Positions 1 to 8,524 of a DNA stretch of 59,376 nt are shown in pieces (positions within the stretch are counted from its first letter, which is position 1; each line of letters begins with the position of its first letter). The notes beneath the pieces were generated by a model, which was not told the DNA's origin, searched no databases, and saw nothing but the letters and a program-made list of their open reading frames with translations. Source of the stretch: an uncultured SAR86 cluster bacterium. Lineage in GTDB: Bacteria; Pseudomonadota; Gammaproteobacteria; Magnimaribacterales; Magnimaribacteraceae. The stretch spans positions 1 to 59,376 of the forward strand of contig CACOVO010000007.1 of assembly GCA_902630715.1 (NCBI GenBank), read 5' to 3'. Made by a program: the position numbers and the translations under genes.

Positions 1-257
1 GTATTAAGATTAAAAAATTTTTTACACTTTGAGACACATAAACCACTTTCATTCATATAAGTGGCGGGTATAACAAAAATTAATTTTGATTCACCCACAG
101 CATGCGAGCTACAGTACCCAGATATTTGGTTTTCTTTTTTTAAAGTAAGTGAGTACCTTTTGCAAAGTAGGTTGATGTAATCAGAGCCAGCATTATGACG
201 AGTGCGTTCATATTCTTCACCAGGATTGCCCAATCCCACAATCAGAAGCGGTTTCAT
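1..257 (-). CDS. pth: Peptidyl-tRNA hydrolase, partial (C-terminus beyond window)
   Basis: Pth cleaves the ester bond of peptidyl-tRNAs that fall off the ribosome, recycling tRNA in the cytoplasm. The first 85 codons are present. They show the family opening VGLGNPG (residues 7-13), the RHNAG segment with the catalytic His at residue 21, and TYMN at 66-69, whose Asn contacts substrate. The rest of the roughly 190-residue protein lies left of position 1. It follows rplY on the same strand after an 18-base gap, the usual prs-rplY-pth order, so it is probably the last gene of that operon seen here. Identification is secure; only completeness is unknown. Confidence 0.93.
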   Translation of the reverse strand, partial: MKPLLIVGLGNPGEEYERTRHNAGSDYINLLCKRYSLTLKKENQISGYCSSHAVGESKLIFVIPATYMNESGLCVSKCKKFFNLN

Positions 258-275
258 AAATTTTTAGTTAAAAGG

Positions 276-968
276 TTATTCTGTACTTGCTTCTTCCTGA
301 TCGCTAGAAGATTCTTCAGCACCACCTTCTTCTTGAGTATCACCTTCTTCAATGTCAGACTCAACAACTTCAGGCTCTACATCAAGAACTTTGGCTTCTG
401 TTATAGACACTACTGCCTGATCTCTATCTTCTCCTAAAGCTAAAGAGGGTATCTCTACACCTTCAGGAAGAGAAAGACCAGACAAAAATATTGAGTCACC
501 AACATCTAAGTCTGTAATATCAACTTCAAGATATTCAGGTAAGTTGGAAGCGAGACATGTTATGTCTATATCATTAATTAAACGGGAAATTGACCCACCA
601 TGCGTTTTTACTCCTACGCAGCTATCCTCTCCTAAAAATCTTACTGGTACGGATATATTAATCTTCGTATCTGGATTAACTCTTTGTAGATCTGCATGAA
701 GAACTCGTTGTGTTGCGGGATGCCTTTGTAATTCCTTGACAATCACATTTTGCTCTTTACCAGATAAGTTAATACTTAAGATTTGAGTTGCAAAACCTGG
801 TATCTCAGAGGCCTTAGAGATATCTTTTTCAAGAATGGATATTTTTATTGGATCCTCTTCTCCTCCATATATCACTGCCGGAATTGATCCCTCTCTTCTA
901 AGTTTTCTACTGGTTGACTTTCCTTCAGTACCTCTGTCTACAGCATTTAAATTTACTTGTTCTGACAT
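276..968 (-). CDS. rplY: 50S ribosomal protein bL25, long CTC form
   Basis: bL25 binds 5S rRNA in the large ribosomal subunit. This is the two-domain CTC version: an N-terminal 5S-binding beta-barrel (about residues 1-95, with NAVDRGTEGKSTSRKLRREG near the start) and a C-terminal beta domain. It ends in a Glu/Asp/Ser-rich tail of about 40 residues. At 230 residues it is far longer than the 94-residue E. coli L25 and near the usual length of the CTC form. The ATG at 968 is preceded by AGGAG on the minus strand. It lies 12 bases after prs, in the common prs-rplY-pth order. Confidence 0.95.
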   Translation of the reverse strand: MSEQVNLNAVDRGTEGKSTSRKLRREGSIPAVIYGGEEDPIKISILEKDISKASEIPGFATQILSINLSGKEQNVIVKELQRHPATQRVLHADLQRVNPDTKINISVPVRFLGEDSCVGVKTHGGSISRLINDIDITCLASNLPEYLEVDITDLDVGDSIFLSGLSLPEGVEIPSLALGEDRDQAVVSITEAKVLDVEPEVVESDIEEGDTQEEGGAEESSSDQEEASTE

Positions 969-980
969 TATTTTTCTCCT

Positions 981-1940
981 CTATAAGAACATGGCGCTTA
1001 TAGATTCTTCATTATTCACACGCCTAATGGCCTCTGCTAAAGTTGGTGCCATAGTCATAATTCTTATCTTTTTACAACTTAGCGCATCTTGAGAGAGCGG
1101 TATAGTATCTGTTACCACCAATTGATCAAGCTTTGATTGAGATATTTTTTCTATTGCATTTCCAGATAAAACCGGATGAACTATATATGCATATACTTTT
1201 TTGGCACCCTGTTCCTTTAAAGCCTCTGCAGCATTACACAAGGTACCAGCAGTGTCGGCTATATCGTCAACTATAATGCAATTCTTGTTTTGCACATCAC
1301 CTATGACATTCATTACTTCAGATTGATTAGCTTCATCTCTTCTTTTGTCGATAATCGCAAGATCAGATAAACCCAAGACCTTAGCCAAAGCTCTTGATCT
1401 TACTACGCCGCCTACATCCGGAGATACAATCAGATTGTCTTTAGAGTTATTTCTAACAATATCATCTCGCATGACTTTTGTTCCATAGACGTTATCCACA
1501 GGTATATCAAAGAAGCCCTGAATTTGCTCGGAATGTAACTCGACGGTTAGTACTCGGTCTATTCCAGATCTTTCTAGGATATCAGCCATCACCTTTGCGC
1601 TTATTGGAACTCTTCCAGATCTAACTCTTCTATCTTGTCGCGCATATCCATAATATGGTATTACTGCCGTAATTCTTCCAGCAGAAGATCTACGTAAGGC
1701 ATCAACCATTATGATTAACTCAAGTAAATTATCTCCTGCAGGAGCGCATGTAGGTTGAATTAAAAACACATCCTTACCCCTTACGTTTTCGTCTATGCTT
1801 ATACTTATCTCACCATCACTGAAGGTAGTTACGTCAGCTTGACCAAGCTTAACTCCTAGATGCTTAGCAATATCATTTGATAGATTTAAATTTCCATTCC
1901 CTGAAAAAAGAACTAATCCAGAACGAGATGAATTCATCAT
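981..1940 (-). CDS. prs: Ribose-phosphate pyrophosphokinase (PRPP synthetase)
   Basis: Prs transfers pyrophosphate from ATP to ribose 5-phosphate, making PRPP for purine, pyrimidine, histidine (hisG also lies in this window), NAD and tryptophan synthesis. At 319 residues it is close to the usual length (E. coli 315). Visible motifs are the ATP-binding RQDR at 101-104, [10 protein letters not shown] at 135-144 and the PRPP loop DDIADTAGT at 225-233. Two in-frame ATGs (1940 and 1937) follow a GAGGG ribosome binding site at 1946-1950 on the minus strand; the first is used here. tRNA-Gln lies just upstream, and rplY and pth follow. Confidence 0.96.
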   Translation of the reverse strand: MMNSSRSGLVLFSGNGNLNLSNDIAKHLGVKLGQADVTTFSDGEISISIDENVRGKDVFLIQPTCAPAGDNLLELIIMVDALRRSSAGRITAVIPYYGYARQDRRVRSGRVPISAKVMADILERSGIDRVLTVELHSEQIQGFFDIPVDNVYGTKVMRDDIVRNNSKDNLIVSPDVGGVVRSRALAKVLGLSDLAIIDKRRDEANQSEVMNVIGDVQNKNCIIVDDIADTAGTLCNAAEALKEQGAKKVYAYIVHPVLSGNAIEKISQSKLDQLVVTDTIPLSQDALSCKKIRIMTMAPTLAEAIRRVNNEESISAMFL

Positions 1941-1956
1941 TTTGACCCTCTAAGGC

Positions 1957-2031
1957 TGGCTGGGGTGGCTGGATTCGAACCAGCGCATGGCGGCATCAAA
2001 AGCCGCTGCCTTACCGCTTGGCCACACCCCA
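1957..2031 (-). tRNA. tRNA-Gln (anticodon UUG), CCA encoded
   Basis: A complete 75-base cloverleaf reads on the minus strand. The acceptor arms are TGGGGTG (2031-2025) and CACCCCA (1967-1961), the discriminator is G at 1960, and a genomic CCA follows at 1959-1957. The anticodon stem GCGGC/GCCGC closes the loop TTTTGAT, giving anticodon TTG (Gln, CAA codons). The T arm contains GGTTCGAATCC. The discriminator G and the 5' U match tRNA-Gln identity. It sits between ispE and prs, where Pseudomonas also keeps a tRNA-Gln. The window encodes GatCAB, so this tRNA could be charged by transamidation of Glu-tRNA(Gln). Confidence 0.96.
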
Positions 2032-2050
2032 AATACATAATGGGCGTATT

Positions 2051-2863
2051 TTATTCTATTATTTGCATTAAAGGGGAACGATCTAAACTTTTTACTAAAA
2101 CTAATTCAGGAAATTTCTCTTTTCCAATCAGTGCCTCTTCTAAGGAATCGCATTCAATAAAAATAGTGGAACCTGTTCCTGATAGTCTTGGTAAACCTAA
2201 TTTTGAGAGATTTTCGAAAATGCGATTTATCTCCGGATAGGCGTGCCTTATCCAACCTTCAAAACTATTAAATGCTTTTTCGTTGCTGAAATTCTCTTTT
2301 GATAACTCAGCTCTTTTATCGATCTTAAATTCCTCAAAAGCTTTTGATGTGCTTATTCCTATTTTAGGAAACGATAATAGGAAATTTTTTTCAGGCAAAG
2401 GATATGTTTCAAGAATCTCACCTCTGCCTTTTGCCCAGGCCGTTTCTCCAAAAAGAAAAAATGGAACATCAGAACCCAATTGGATGGCTAGATTAAATAA
2501 ATCTTTTTTGCTTATATTTAATTTCCAAAGTTTATTCAATCCTATCAATGTTGCTGCAGCATCTGAACTGCCGCCACCTAATCCTTTTTGAACGGGTATA
2601 GATTTTTTTAATTCAATGGTTGCTCCTTTATCAGTGCCAGAATAATCTTTAAGGAGTTCTGCTGCCGATATAACTAAATTATTTTCAATCGGAGAAGTTT
2701 CTAAAAGATTTATGCCTCCCTTTTTTTCTCTTATCGTTAATGTATCGAATAAATTAATCAGAGTGAATAATGAAGACAAATCATGATAACCATCGTTTCT
2801 TTTGTTTAGCACTTGGAGGTGCAGATTCAACTTTGCTGGTGCTTTTAATGTCAACTTTTCCAT
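2051..2863 (-). CDS. ispE: 4-diphosphocytidyl-2-C-methyl-D-erythritol kinase
   Basis: IspE phosphorylates CDP-methylerythritol at the 2-hydroxyl, the ATP-dependent step of the MEP isoprenoid pathway. It is a GHMP kinase of 270 residues, slightly shorter than E. coli's 283. APAKLNL (8-14) carries the conserved Lys at 11, the phosphate loop QKGLGGGSSDAAA spans 92-104, and LGSDVPFFLFG (129-139) carries the catalytic Asp at 132. Its start overlaps the lolB stop by 13 bases, so the two are probably translationally coupled in the order lolB-ispE-tRNA-prs. Its products feed lipid carriers such as undecaprenyl phosphate used by the mra/mur genes further along. Confidence 0.95.
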   Translation of the reverse strand: MEKLTLKAPAKLNLHLQVLNKRNDGYHDLSSLFTLINLFDTLTIREKKGGINLLETSPIENNLVISAAELLKDYSGTDKGATIELKKSIPVQKGLGGGSSDAAATLIGLNKLWKLNISKKDLFNLAIQLGSDVPFFLFGETAWAKGRGEILETYPLPEKNFLLSFPKIGISTSKAFEEFKIDKRAELSKENFSNEKAFNSFEGWIRHAYPEINRIFENLSKLGLPRLSGTGSTIFIECDSLEEALIGKEKFPELVLVKSLDRSPLMQIIE

Positions 2864-3390
2864 ATTTTTCTTACTAATAAGGAAAGTTCGAAATCTTTGC
2901 CATAAATATCCACTCTAGATGGTTTTTTATTCAGGTTTTTATATTCAAGATTTATTTTTAGTGTCCCATATTGAAAGTCTAAGGTTTTTAATCCAAGACA
3001 TAATTCCAATAAATATTTCACAGGGATTTCTTGTATTTCGTTTTGGTAGTTCTTTACAGATAAGAAGCGATCAAGATCTAATTTGTCCCTTATATCAAAA
3101 ATAAGCACCTCTTCAGGCAAAAGGTAGTTTTTTCCAACAGTAAGGGATACTGTATTGAGATTCTTATCTAATTCAAAATAACCTGTTTCCTTGCTATCCA
3201 TGAATGAAAGCTTAAACTTACCTTCAATTTTGAAATTTTGATCTATGTTGACCATGTTATTTGGATTTCGCTCTTGGTATTGGCTAATAGAAGAGCAACC
3301 GAAAATAAATAGAATAACTATTGATAGTGAGGAATGTTTGAAAATAAAACTTTTTAGGTATTGCACTTTTTCTATTATCAATAAAGGCAT
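2851..3390 (-). CDS. lolB: LolB-like outer-membrane lipoprotein receptor
   Basis: LolB accepts lipoproteins from periplasmic LolA and inserts them in the outer membrane. The call rests on location (divergent from prfA, before ispE) and architecture: a hydrophobic N-terminus, a lipobox FIFGC with Cys at 32, then a beta-rich domain of about 145 residues with the FKIEGKFKL opening typical of the family. Sequence conservation is weak, as is common for LolB. The ATG at 3390 has no clear ribosome binding site and lies only 6 bases from the divergent prfA start. An in-frame GTG at codon 9 is an alternative start that would shorten the signal peptide. hemA, usually found between lolB and prfA, is missing. 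Confidence 0.75.
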   Translation of the reverse strand: MPLLIIEKVQYLKSFIFKHSSLSIVILFIFGCSSISQYQERNPNNMVNIDQNFKIEGKFKLSFMDSKETGYFELDKNLNTVSLTVGKNYLLPEEVLIFDIRDKLDLDRFLSVKNYQNEIQEIPVKYLLELCLGLKTLDFQYGTLKINLEYKNLNKKPSRVDIYGKDFELSLLVRKIWKS

Positions 3391-3396
3391 GAATAA

Positions 3397-4485
3397 ATGA
3401 TAGAGAGTATTTTAATTAAATTGGGAGATGTTTCTTCTCGATATGATGAAATAGAATCCCTACTCAGCAAGCCAGATATAACTTCCAATCAAGAAGAATA
3501 TATAAGGTTATCCAAAGAATACGCTGATTTATCTCCTTTGATAAATACTTTTAATAGTTATAAAAAAGCTGATGGGGATATTGAAGAGGCTAAACTTCTA
3601 ATCAAAGATTCAGATCCTGAAATAAGACAGATGGCAGAATTAGAGCTTGAAGATCTTAAAGTCAAGATTGATGAGCTTGAGACAGAATTAAAAAGACTGC
3701 TGCTTCCTAAAGATCCAGATGATTCAAAAGATGTATTTCTTGAGATCAGAGCTGGCACAGGCGGAGATGAGGCAGCTTTATTTTCTGGTGACCTCTTCAG
3801 AATGTATTCCAGGCTTTCTGAAAGAAATAATTGGAAAATGGAGATCGTGAGTGTGAGAGAAGGTGATCATGGAGGATTTAAAGAGCTTGTAACTAGAATT
3901 GAGGGCTCAAACGTTTATAAACAATTAAAATTCGAAGCTGGCGTCCATAGAGTTCAAAGAGTTCCGACCACTGAGTCACAAGGCAGAGTTCATACTTCCG
4001 CTTGTTCAGTGGCTGTTTTAGCTGAACAAGACGATCTTGCCGAAGTGAATATAGATAAGAATGATCTAAGAGTAGATACCTTTAGAGCTTCCGGAGCAGG
4101 AGGACAGCACGTAAATAAAACTGATTCGGCCGTTAGATTAACTCATATCCCTACGGGAATAGTGGTTGAGTGTCAGGACGGTCGATCACAACATAAAAAT
4201 AAAGAAAAGGCTTTGTCTTTGCTCCAATCAAAACTGCAGAATGCTGAAAAAGAGAAAGCAGAGTCTGAGCAAGCTGAGAATAGAAGAGTTATGGTTGGGT
4301 CCGGAGATAGATCAGAGAAAATTAGGACTTATAATTTTCCTCAGAACAGAATTACTGACCATCGTATTGAATTTTCTGTACATAACCTTCCGGCTTTCTT
4401 AGATGGTGACATGGAGGTAATGATCACTGCTTTGCTCGAAGAAAATCAAGCAAGAGCATTAGCAAATCTTGAATCCTCAAGCTGA
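3397..4485 (+). CDS. prfA: Peptide chain release factor 1
   Basis: RF1 recognises UAA and UAG stop codons and triggers hydrolysis of the finished peptide on the ribosome. The 362-residue protein has the normal family length. Stop-codon recognition uses the PxT tripeptide, here PTT at 190-192 inside RVPTTESQGRVHTSA. The peptidyl-transferase GGQ is at 235-237 in SGAGGQHVN; its Gln is the target of PrmC, encoded immediately downstream. It starts 6 bases from the divergent lolB start, so its promoter must lie in lolB coding sequence or be minimal. It overlaps prmC by one base (TGATG). Confidence 0.97.
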   Translation: MIESILIKLGDVSSRYDEIESLLSKPDITSNQEEYIRLSKEYADLSPLINTFNSYKKADGDIEEAKLLIKDSDPEIRQMAELELEDLKVKIDELETELKRLLLPKDPDDSKDVFLEIRAGTGGDEAALFSGDLFRMYSRLSERNNWKMEIVSVREGDHGGFKELVTRIEGSNVYKQLKFEAGVHRVQRVPTTESQGRVHTSACSVAVLAEQDDLAEVNIDKNDLRVDTFRASGAGGQHVNKTDSAVRLTHIPTGIVVECQDGRSQHKNKEKALSLLQSKLQNAEKEKAESEQAENRRVMVGSGDRSEKIRTYNFPQNRITDHRIEFSVHNLPAFLDGDMEVMITALLEENQARALANLESSS

Positions 4486-5318
4486 TGGATCAATACTCTG
4501 CGTTAAACCAAATAAAAATTTTAAAAAAATCATGCAAAGTTTGCTCTCAACTTGATATCGAGCTTTTAGTTTTGCACATTCTCAAAATTGATAGGAATAT
4601 CTTATTCAGAGACAACCCATTACTGACCGAGGAAAATTATAACAAAATCGTAAAACTCATAGACAGAAGAGAAATGGGTGAACCTATTGCTTATTTGACG
4701 AACAATATTGGTTTTTGGAATCTAAGCCTTTATGTAGATGACAGAGTTTTAATACCCCGACCCGAAACAGAAACATTGATAAAAGAGGTTTTATGCTTGT
4801 TCGATTCTCGCGAGAGATGGGTTTTGGATCTCGGAACTGGTTCAGGCGCAATCGGCCTAACTTTGGCAAAAGAAAGACCAAATTGGAATGTAATTTGTTC
4901 GGATGTAAGTTTAGATGCCCTTGAAGTTGCGTCAAAAAATATGAAGCAAAATTCTTTGCATGTAACATTTATTAATTCAGACTGGCTAAGTTCTTTTAGG
5001 AATAGGCATTTCGACATTATCATTTCAAATCCGCCTTATATCAGCCCTACTGATTCAAGAATTTTATCCGATGGTATAAAATTTGAGCCTTTAAAGGCTT
5101 TGGTTTCTGAATTAGATGGATTAAAAGATTTGGAAAACATTATAGAAGCCAGCTCACAAATCCTTGCCGACGATGGTTATTTATTCGTAGAACATGGATA
5201 TGACCAATCTGATAGAGTCGTTTCCTTTTTTAACAAATTTAACTTCTCTGACGTGAGACAGTATAAAGATCTAAATGACGATGATAGAGTTTGCTCTGGA
5301 AAACTAAAAAGATGCTAA
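4485..5318 (+). CDS. prmC: Release factor glutamine N5-methyltransferase
   Basis: PrmC (HemK) methylates the Gln of the GGQ motif in RF1 and RF2 using S-adenosylmethionine, which improves termination. It has 277 residues, as in E. coli. The SAM-binding loop DLGTGSGAIG lies at 115-124 and the Gln-binding NPPY at 182-185, in SNPPYISP. The N-terminal helical substrate-recognition domain takes up about the first 75 residues. It is translationally coupled to prfA through a one-base overlap, and the next gene starts inside its last codons. Confidence 0.95.
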   Translation: MDQYSALNQIKILKKSCKVCSQLDIELLVLHILKIDRNILFRDNPLLTEENYNKIVKLIDRREMGEPIAYLTNNIGFWNLSLYVDDRVLIPRPETETLIKEVLCLFDSRERWVLDLGTGSGAIGLTLAKERPNWNVICSDVSLDALEVASKNMKQNSLHVTFINSDWLSSFRNRHFDIIISNPPYISPTDSRILSDGIKFEPLKALVSELDGLKDLENIIEASSQILADDGYLFVEHGYDQSDRVVSFFNKFNFSDVRQYKDLNDDDRVCSGKLKRC

Positions 5319-6424
5319 AAGGTTATATAGAGGGATATTACGGTCGCTTATTCTCTAAAGATGAGAGAGAAAAAGTTGTTAAACATATGAGCAGGCTCGG
5401 TATGGATTTTTACTTATACGGCCCAAAGGAAGATTTATACCATAGAATAGAATGGGACAAGGCTTACCCAGTTAAAGAACAGAAAATTCTGAGAGATTTA
5501 ACTATCATCTGTAAAAAAAATAAAATTAGACCAATTTTTGCCATTTCTCCTGGATTGAAATCTTCGAATGTTTCAATCAGTGATAAAAAGAATCTTATTC
5601 TTAAGATAAAACAGGCTCAAAAACTAGGATTTAAAGAATTTGCAATTTTTTTTGATGATATAAACCATGAAAGAAATAGGACTCTTGCAGAGTCACATCT
5701 AGAGATGATAGAGATTGTGTCTTCAATAGATAAGGTTGAATACGAAGATTTATTCATCTGTCCGACAGTTTATTGCACAAGTTTCGCACAAGGAGATTTA
5801 GAAAATAATACTTACTTAAGGGTTCTCGCCAGTGAAATAGATCCTAGGGTGTCTATATTGTGGACAGGGGATGAGGTTGTAAGTGAAACAATACCTCAAA
5901 AGGGACTTAAGGATATCCGAGGCCTTTTTTCTAATCCTTTGATTATTTGGGATAACTTTTATGCAAATGATTATTGTCCGTCCAGATTCTATATCGGTCC
6001 TTATAAAGGGCGAAAATCTATATATAAATTTGCTTCAGGTGTAGGCATCAATCCTACTGGTTTACCCATTACTGACACGATTTGCCTTTCAAGGTTTATG
6101 TCGGATTTAACAGATAGACAAATCTTGGACGAATATAAAATTCCAAAAGAATTTTCAAAAATTTTACCTTATTTTACAAATCCATTCAGGGATCTGCCGT
6201 CTCTTAATTTGAGCAAAATCGACAAACTCATCCAAACTCAATATAAATTATGCATAGAATGGAAAGGCGATTTACAACTGGAATGGGCTCCTTTTTTATG
6301 GAAATTCTATCTGGACCTGACTTTGTTAAAAAAAATTAAAATCGGAGATAGTAAATTTAATCTTGAAGAGTGGTTGAAGCGAAGATATTCTGATCCACTC
6401 AAAGAAACAATTCTTAGAAATTAG
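5312..6424 (+). CDS. GH84 beta-N-acetylglucosaminidase, O-GlcNAcase-like, cytoplasmic
   Basis: The 370-residue product matches the catalytic domain of glycoside hydrolase family 84, which removes N-acetylglucosamine by substrate-assisted catalysis. Seen in order: YIEGYYGR (5-12), YLYGPKEDLYHR (34-45), ISPGL (78-82), the catalytic pair in FFDDI (Asp115 and Asp116), CPTVYC (150-155), ILWTG (182-186), IIWDN (211-215), ANDY (218-221) and GPYKGR (229-234). Several of these blocks resemble human OGA closely. There is no signal peptide and no acetyltransferase-like domain, so it should act in the cytosol; the last 100 residues are helical-looking and unassigned. ATG 5312 is preferred over an upstream TTG (5291) because the family motif begins a few residues later. 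It overlaps prmC by 7 bases. The substrate is unknown. Confidence 0.85.
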   Translation: MLKGYIEGYYGRLFSKDEREKVVKHMSRLGMDFYLYGPKEDLYHRIEWDKAYPVKEQKILRDLTIICKKNKIRPIFAISPGLKSSNVSISDKKNLILKIKQAQKLGFKEFAIFFDDINHERNRTLAESHLEMIEIVSSIDKVEYEDLFICPTVYCTSFAQGDLENNTYLRVLASEIDPRVSILWTGDEVVSETIPQKGLKDIRGLFSNPLIIWDNFYANDYCPSRFYIGPYKGRKSIYKFASGVGINPTGLPITDTICLSRFMSDLTDRQILDEYKIPKEFSKILPYFTNPFRDLPSLNLSKIDKLIQTQYKLCIEWKGDLQLEWAPFLWKFYLDLTLLKKIKIGDSKFNLEEWLKRRYSDPLKETILRN

Positions 6425-6432
6425 GAGAGAGA

Positions 6433-8055
6433 ATGTTAGGAAATATGATGAGTGGTCAGCTATTAATATCTGGCCTTATTGAGCATGCTGAAAAGTACCA
6501 TAGTGATGCGGAAATAGTTTCAAGGACGGTCGAAGGGCCCATACATAAATATACTTATGCCGATGCTGCTAGGAGATCGAGACAATTAGCGAATGCTCTT
6601 GAAAGGCTAGGCCTAAAACATGGAGACACTGTCGGCACTCTTGCGTGGAATACTTTTAGACATTTTGAATTATATTTTGGTGTATCAGGCATAGGATGTG
6701 TAGTGAATACCGTTAATCCAAGACTTTTTCCTGAGCAATTAACTTACATTATCAACCACGCTGAAAATAAGTATTTATTTATTGATTTATCCTTTGTTGA
6801 ATTAGTTGAATCGCTTGAGAATGAACTTAAAAGTGTGAAAGGATATGTGATACTTACAGATAAACAGAATATGCCTCAAACCAAGTTGAATAATGCCATG
6901 TGTTATGAGGATCTTATAGCCGAAGAGCCTGAAGAATTTGACTGGCCTGAGTTTGATGAAAATACCGCTTCAAGTCTTTGCTATACATCAGGAACAACAG
7001 GAAATCCTAAGGGAGTCTTATATTCTCACAGATCTACTATTCTACATGCTTGGATAGTGAGCTCAGGTAACGTTGCAAAAGTTTCTAGCTCTACTTGCAT
7101 TTTACCGGTCGTACCTATGTTTCACGTAAATGCTTGGGGTATACCATATGCTGGAGCTATGTTTGGCGCTAAGTTGGTATTTCCTGGACCTGCTCTAGAT
7201 GGCGCTTCTGTTTTTGAGCTTATTGACACAGAGAAACCAGATCTTTTGATGGGAGTGCCAACGGTATGGCTTGGCCTATTGCAACATCTTAATGAAACAA
7301 ACCAAACTTTAGATTGTGTAGATACAGCTTTAGTTGGTGGATCGGCTGCTCCTAGAGCAATGATTCAAGAATTTGAAGAAAAACATGACGTATTCCTAAT
7401 GCATGGGTGGGGTATGACCGAAATGAGCCCTCTGGGTACTGCAACAAGCAGAACAAAAGACATGGAGGGAATGGATATCGAAGCAAGGTATGACTTACAA
7501 CAAAAACAAGGCAAAGCCTTTTTTGGTGTAGATATGACTATAGCAGACGATGATGGTAATGAACTTCCACACGATGGTATTGCTTTTGGCCGATTGCTAG
7601 TTAAGGGCCCAACTATTGTTGAGCGTTACTATAAAGCCGAGGAGAGCGCTATGGATGAAAATGGATGGTTTGATACTGGTGATGTGGCAAAAATTCATCC
7701 AGAGGGTTATATGGAGATCGTTGATAGAAGCAAAGATGTTATAAAGTCTGGAGGAGAATGGATAAGTTCAATAGATCTAGAGAATGCTGCTGTGGGTCAT
7801 CCTGGAATAGCTGAGGCTTGTGTCATAGGAGTCCTTCATGCGAAGTGGGATGAGAGGCCTTTATTACTTGTTGTAAAAGCTCCTGAACAGGAACCTACTA
7901 AAGAAGATATAAATTCTTTTCTAGAAGATAAAGTGGCTAAGTGGTGGTTACCCGATGATATAGTGTTTGTTGAGCAACTTCCTCATACTGCAACAGGAAA
8001 GCTTTTAAAAACTGGATTGAGAGAAGATTTTAAGAATCACTTACTGGATAAATAG
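6433..8055 (+). CDS. Acyl-CoA ligase, AMP-forming (AlkK/DmdB-type)
   Basis: An ANL-superfamily ligase of 540 residues that would activate a carboxylic acid to its CoA thioester via an acyl-adenylate. The phosphate loop YTSGTTGNPKG is at 184-194, the adenylate-binding HGWGMTE and the WFDTGDVA hinge follow, and the C-terminal ATGK carries the adenylation Lys at 523. The opening (MLGNMMSGQLLISGLI) and overall course match the group containing medium-chain ligase AlkK and methylmercaptopropionate-CoA ligase DmdB, so the substrate may be a medium-chain fatty acid or methylmercaptopropionate; sequence alone does not decide. A strong AGGAG precedes the ATG. It forms an operon with the MaoC gene 9 bases downstream and two regulator-like genes. 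Confidence 0.9.
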   Translation: MLGNMMSGQLLISGLIEHAEKYHSDAEIVSRTVEGPIHKYTYADAARRSRQLANALERLGLKHGDTVGTLAWNTFRHFELYFGVSGIGCVVNTVNPRLFPEQLTYIINHAENKYLFIDLSFVELVESLENELKSVKGYVILTDKQNMPQTKLNNAMCYEDLIAEEPEEFDWPEFDENTASSLCYTSGTTGNPKGVLYSHRSTILHAWIVSSGNVAKVSSSTCILPVVPMFHVNAWGIPYAGAMFGAKLVFPGPALDGASVFELIDTEKPDLLMGVPTVWLGLLQHLNETNQTLDCVDTALVGGSAAPRAMIQEFEEKHDVFLMHGWGMTEMSPLGTATSRTKDMEGMDIEARYDLQQKQGKAFFGVDMTIADDDGNELPHDGIAFGRLLVKGPTIVERYYKAEESAMDENGWFDTGDVAKIHPEGYMEIVDRSKDVIKSGGEWISSIDLENAAVGHPGIAEACVIGVLHAKWDERPLLLVVKAPEQEPTKEDINSFLEDKVAKWWLPDDIVFVEQLPHTATGKLLKTGLREDFKNHLLDK

Positions 8056-8064
8056 GAGAAAATT

Positions 8065-8520
8065 ATGATTGGATTAGTCCCAGCAGAGAAATTAGTAGAA
8101 TATGTCGGCCAAGACATAGGTTCATCTGATTGGTTTGAAGTTGATCAGGATAGAATTGACATGTTTGCAGATGCAACTTTGGATCATCAGTTTATTCATG
8201 TAGATACAGAAAAGGCTACACCTTTATTTGGCTCTACAATAGCACATGGATTTCTTTCTCTTTCTTTGGTACCTCATTTAACGTCCCAAGCAGTACTAGC
8301 TCCAGAAAACCTAAAAATGGTGTTTAACTATGGACTAGATAAAGTGAGATTCATCAATCCTGTAAATGTTGGAGCAAAAGTTAGGACACATAGTAAGTGC
8401 GTTTCAGTTGATGACAAAGGAGACGGGCGTTACTTAATGAAGACCGAAGTTACCATGGAAATTGAAGGAGTTGATAAGCCAGCTTATGTAGCTGAAACAT
8501 TATCTATGTTTGTGACCTAA
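8065..8520 (+). CDS. MaoC-family (R)-specific enoyl-CoA hydratase
   Basis: A 151-residue single hot-dog domain of the MaoC/NodN type. These enzymes hydrate trans-2-enoyl-CoA to (R)-3-hydroxyacyl-CoA. The hydratase-2 motif is intact: ATLDHQFIHVD (37-47) holds the catalytic pair Asp40 and His45, followed by IAHGFLSLSL (59-68). A GGAG site precedes the ATG. It lies directly after the acyl-CoA ligase, so the two probably handle the same acyl-CoA in a short catabolic or lipid-modifying route. No dehydrogenase or thiolase accompanies them in this window. Confidence 0.88.
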   Translation: MIGLVPAEKLVEYVGQDIGSSDWFEVDQDRIDMFADATLDHQFIHVDTEKATPLFGSTIAHGFLSLSLVPHLTSQAVLAPENLKMVFNYGLDKVRFINPVNVGAKVRTHSKCVSVDDKGDGRYLMKTEVTMEIEGVDKPAYVAETLSMFVT

Positions 8521-8524
8521 AGTA

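Noticed and set aside
5291-5311. Upstream TTG start for the GH84 gene
   Set aside because: It adds residues encoded in prmC and the ATG at 5312 directly precedes the family's first motif.
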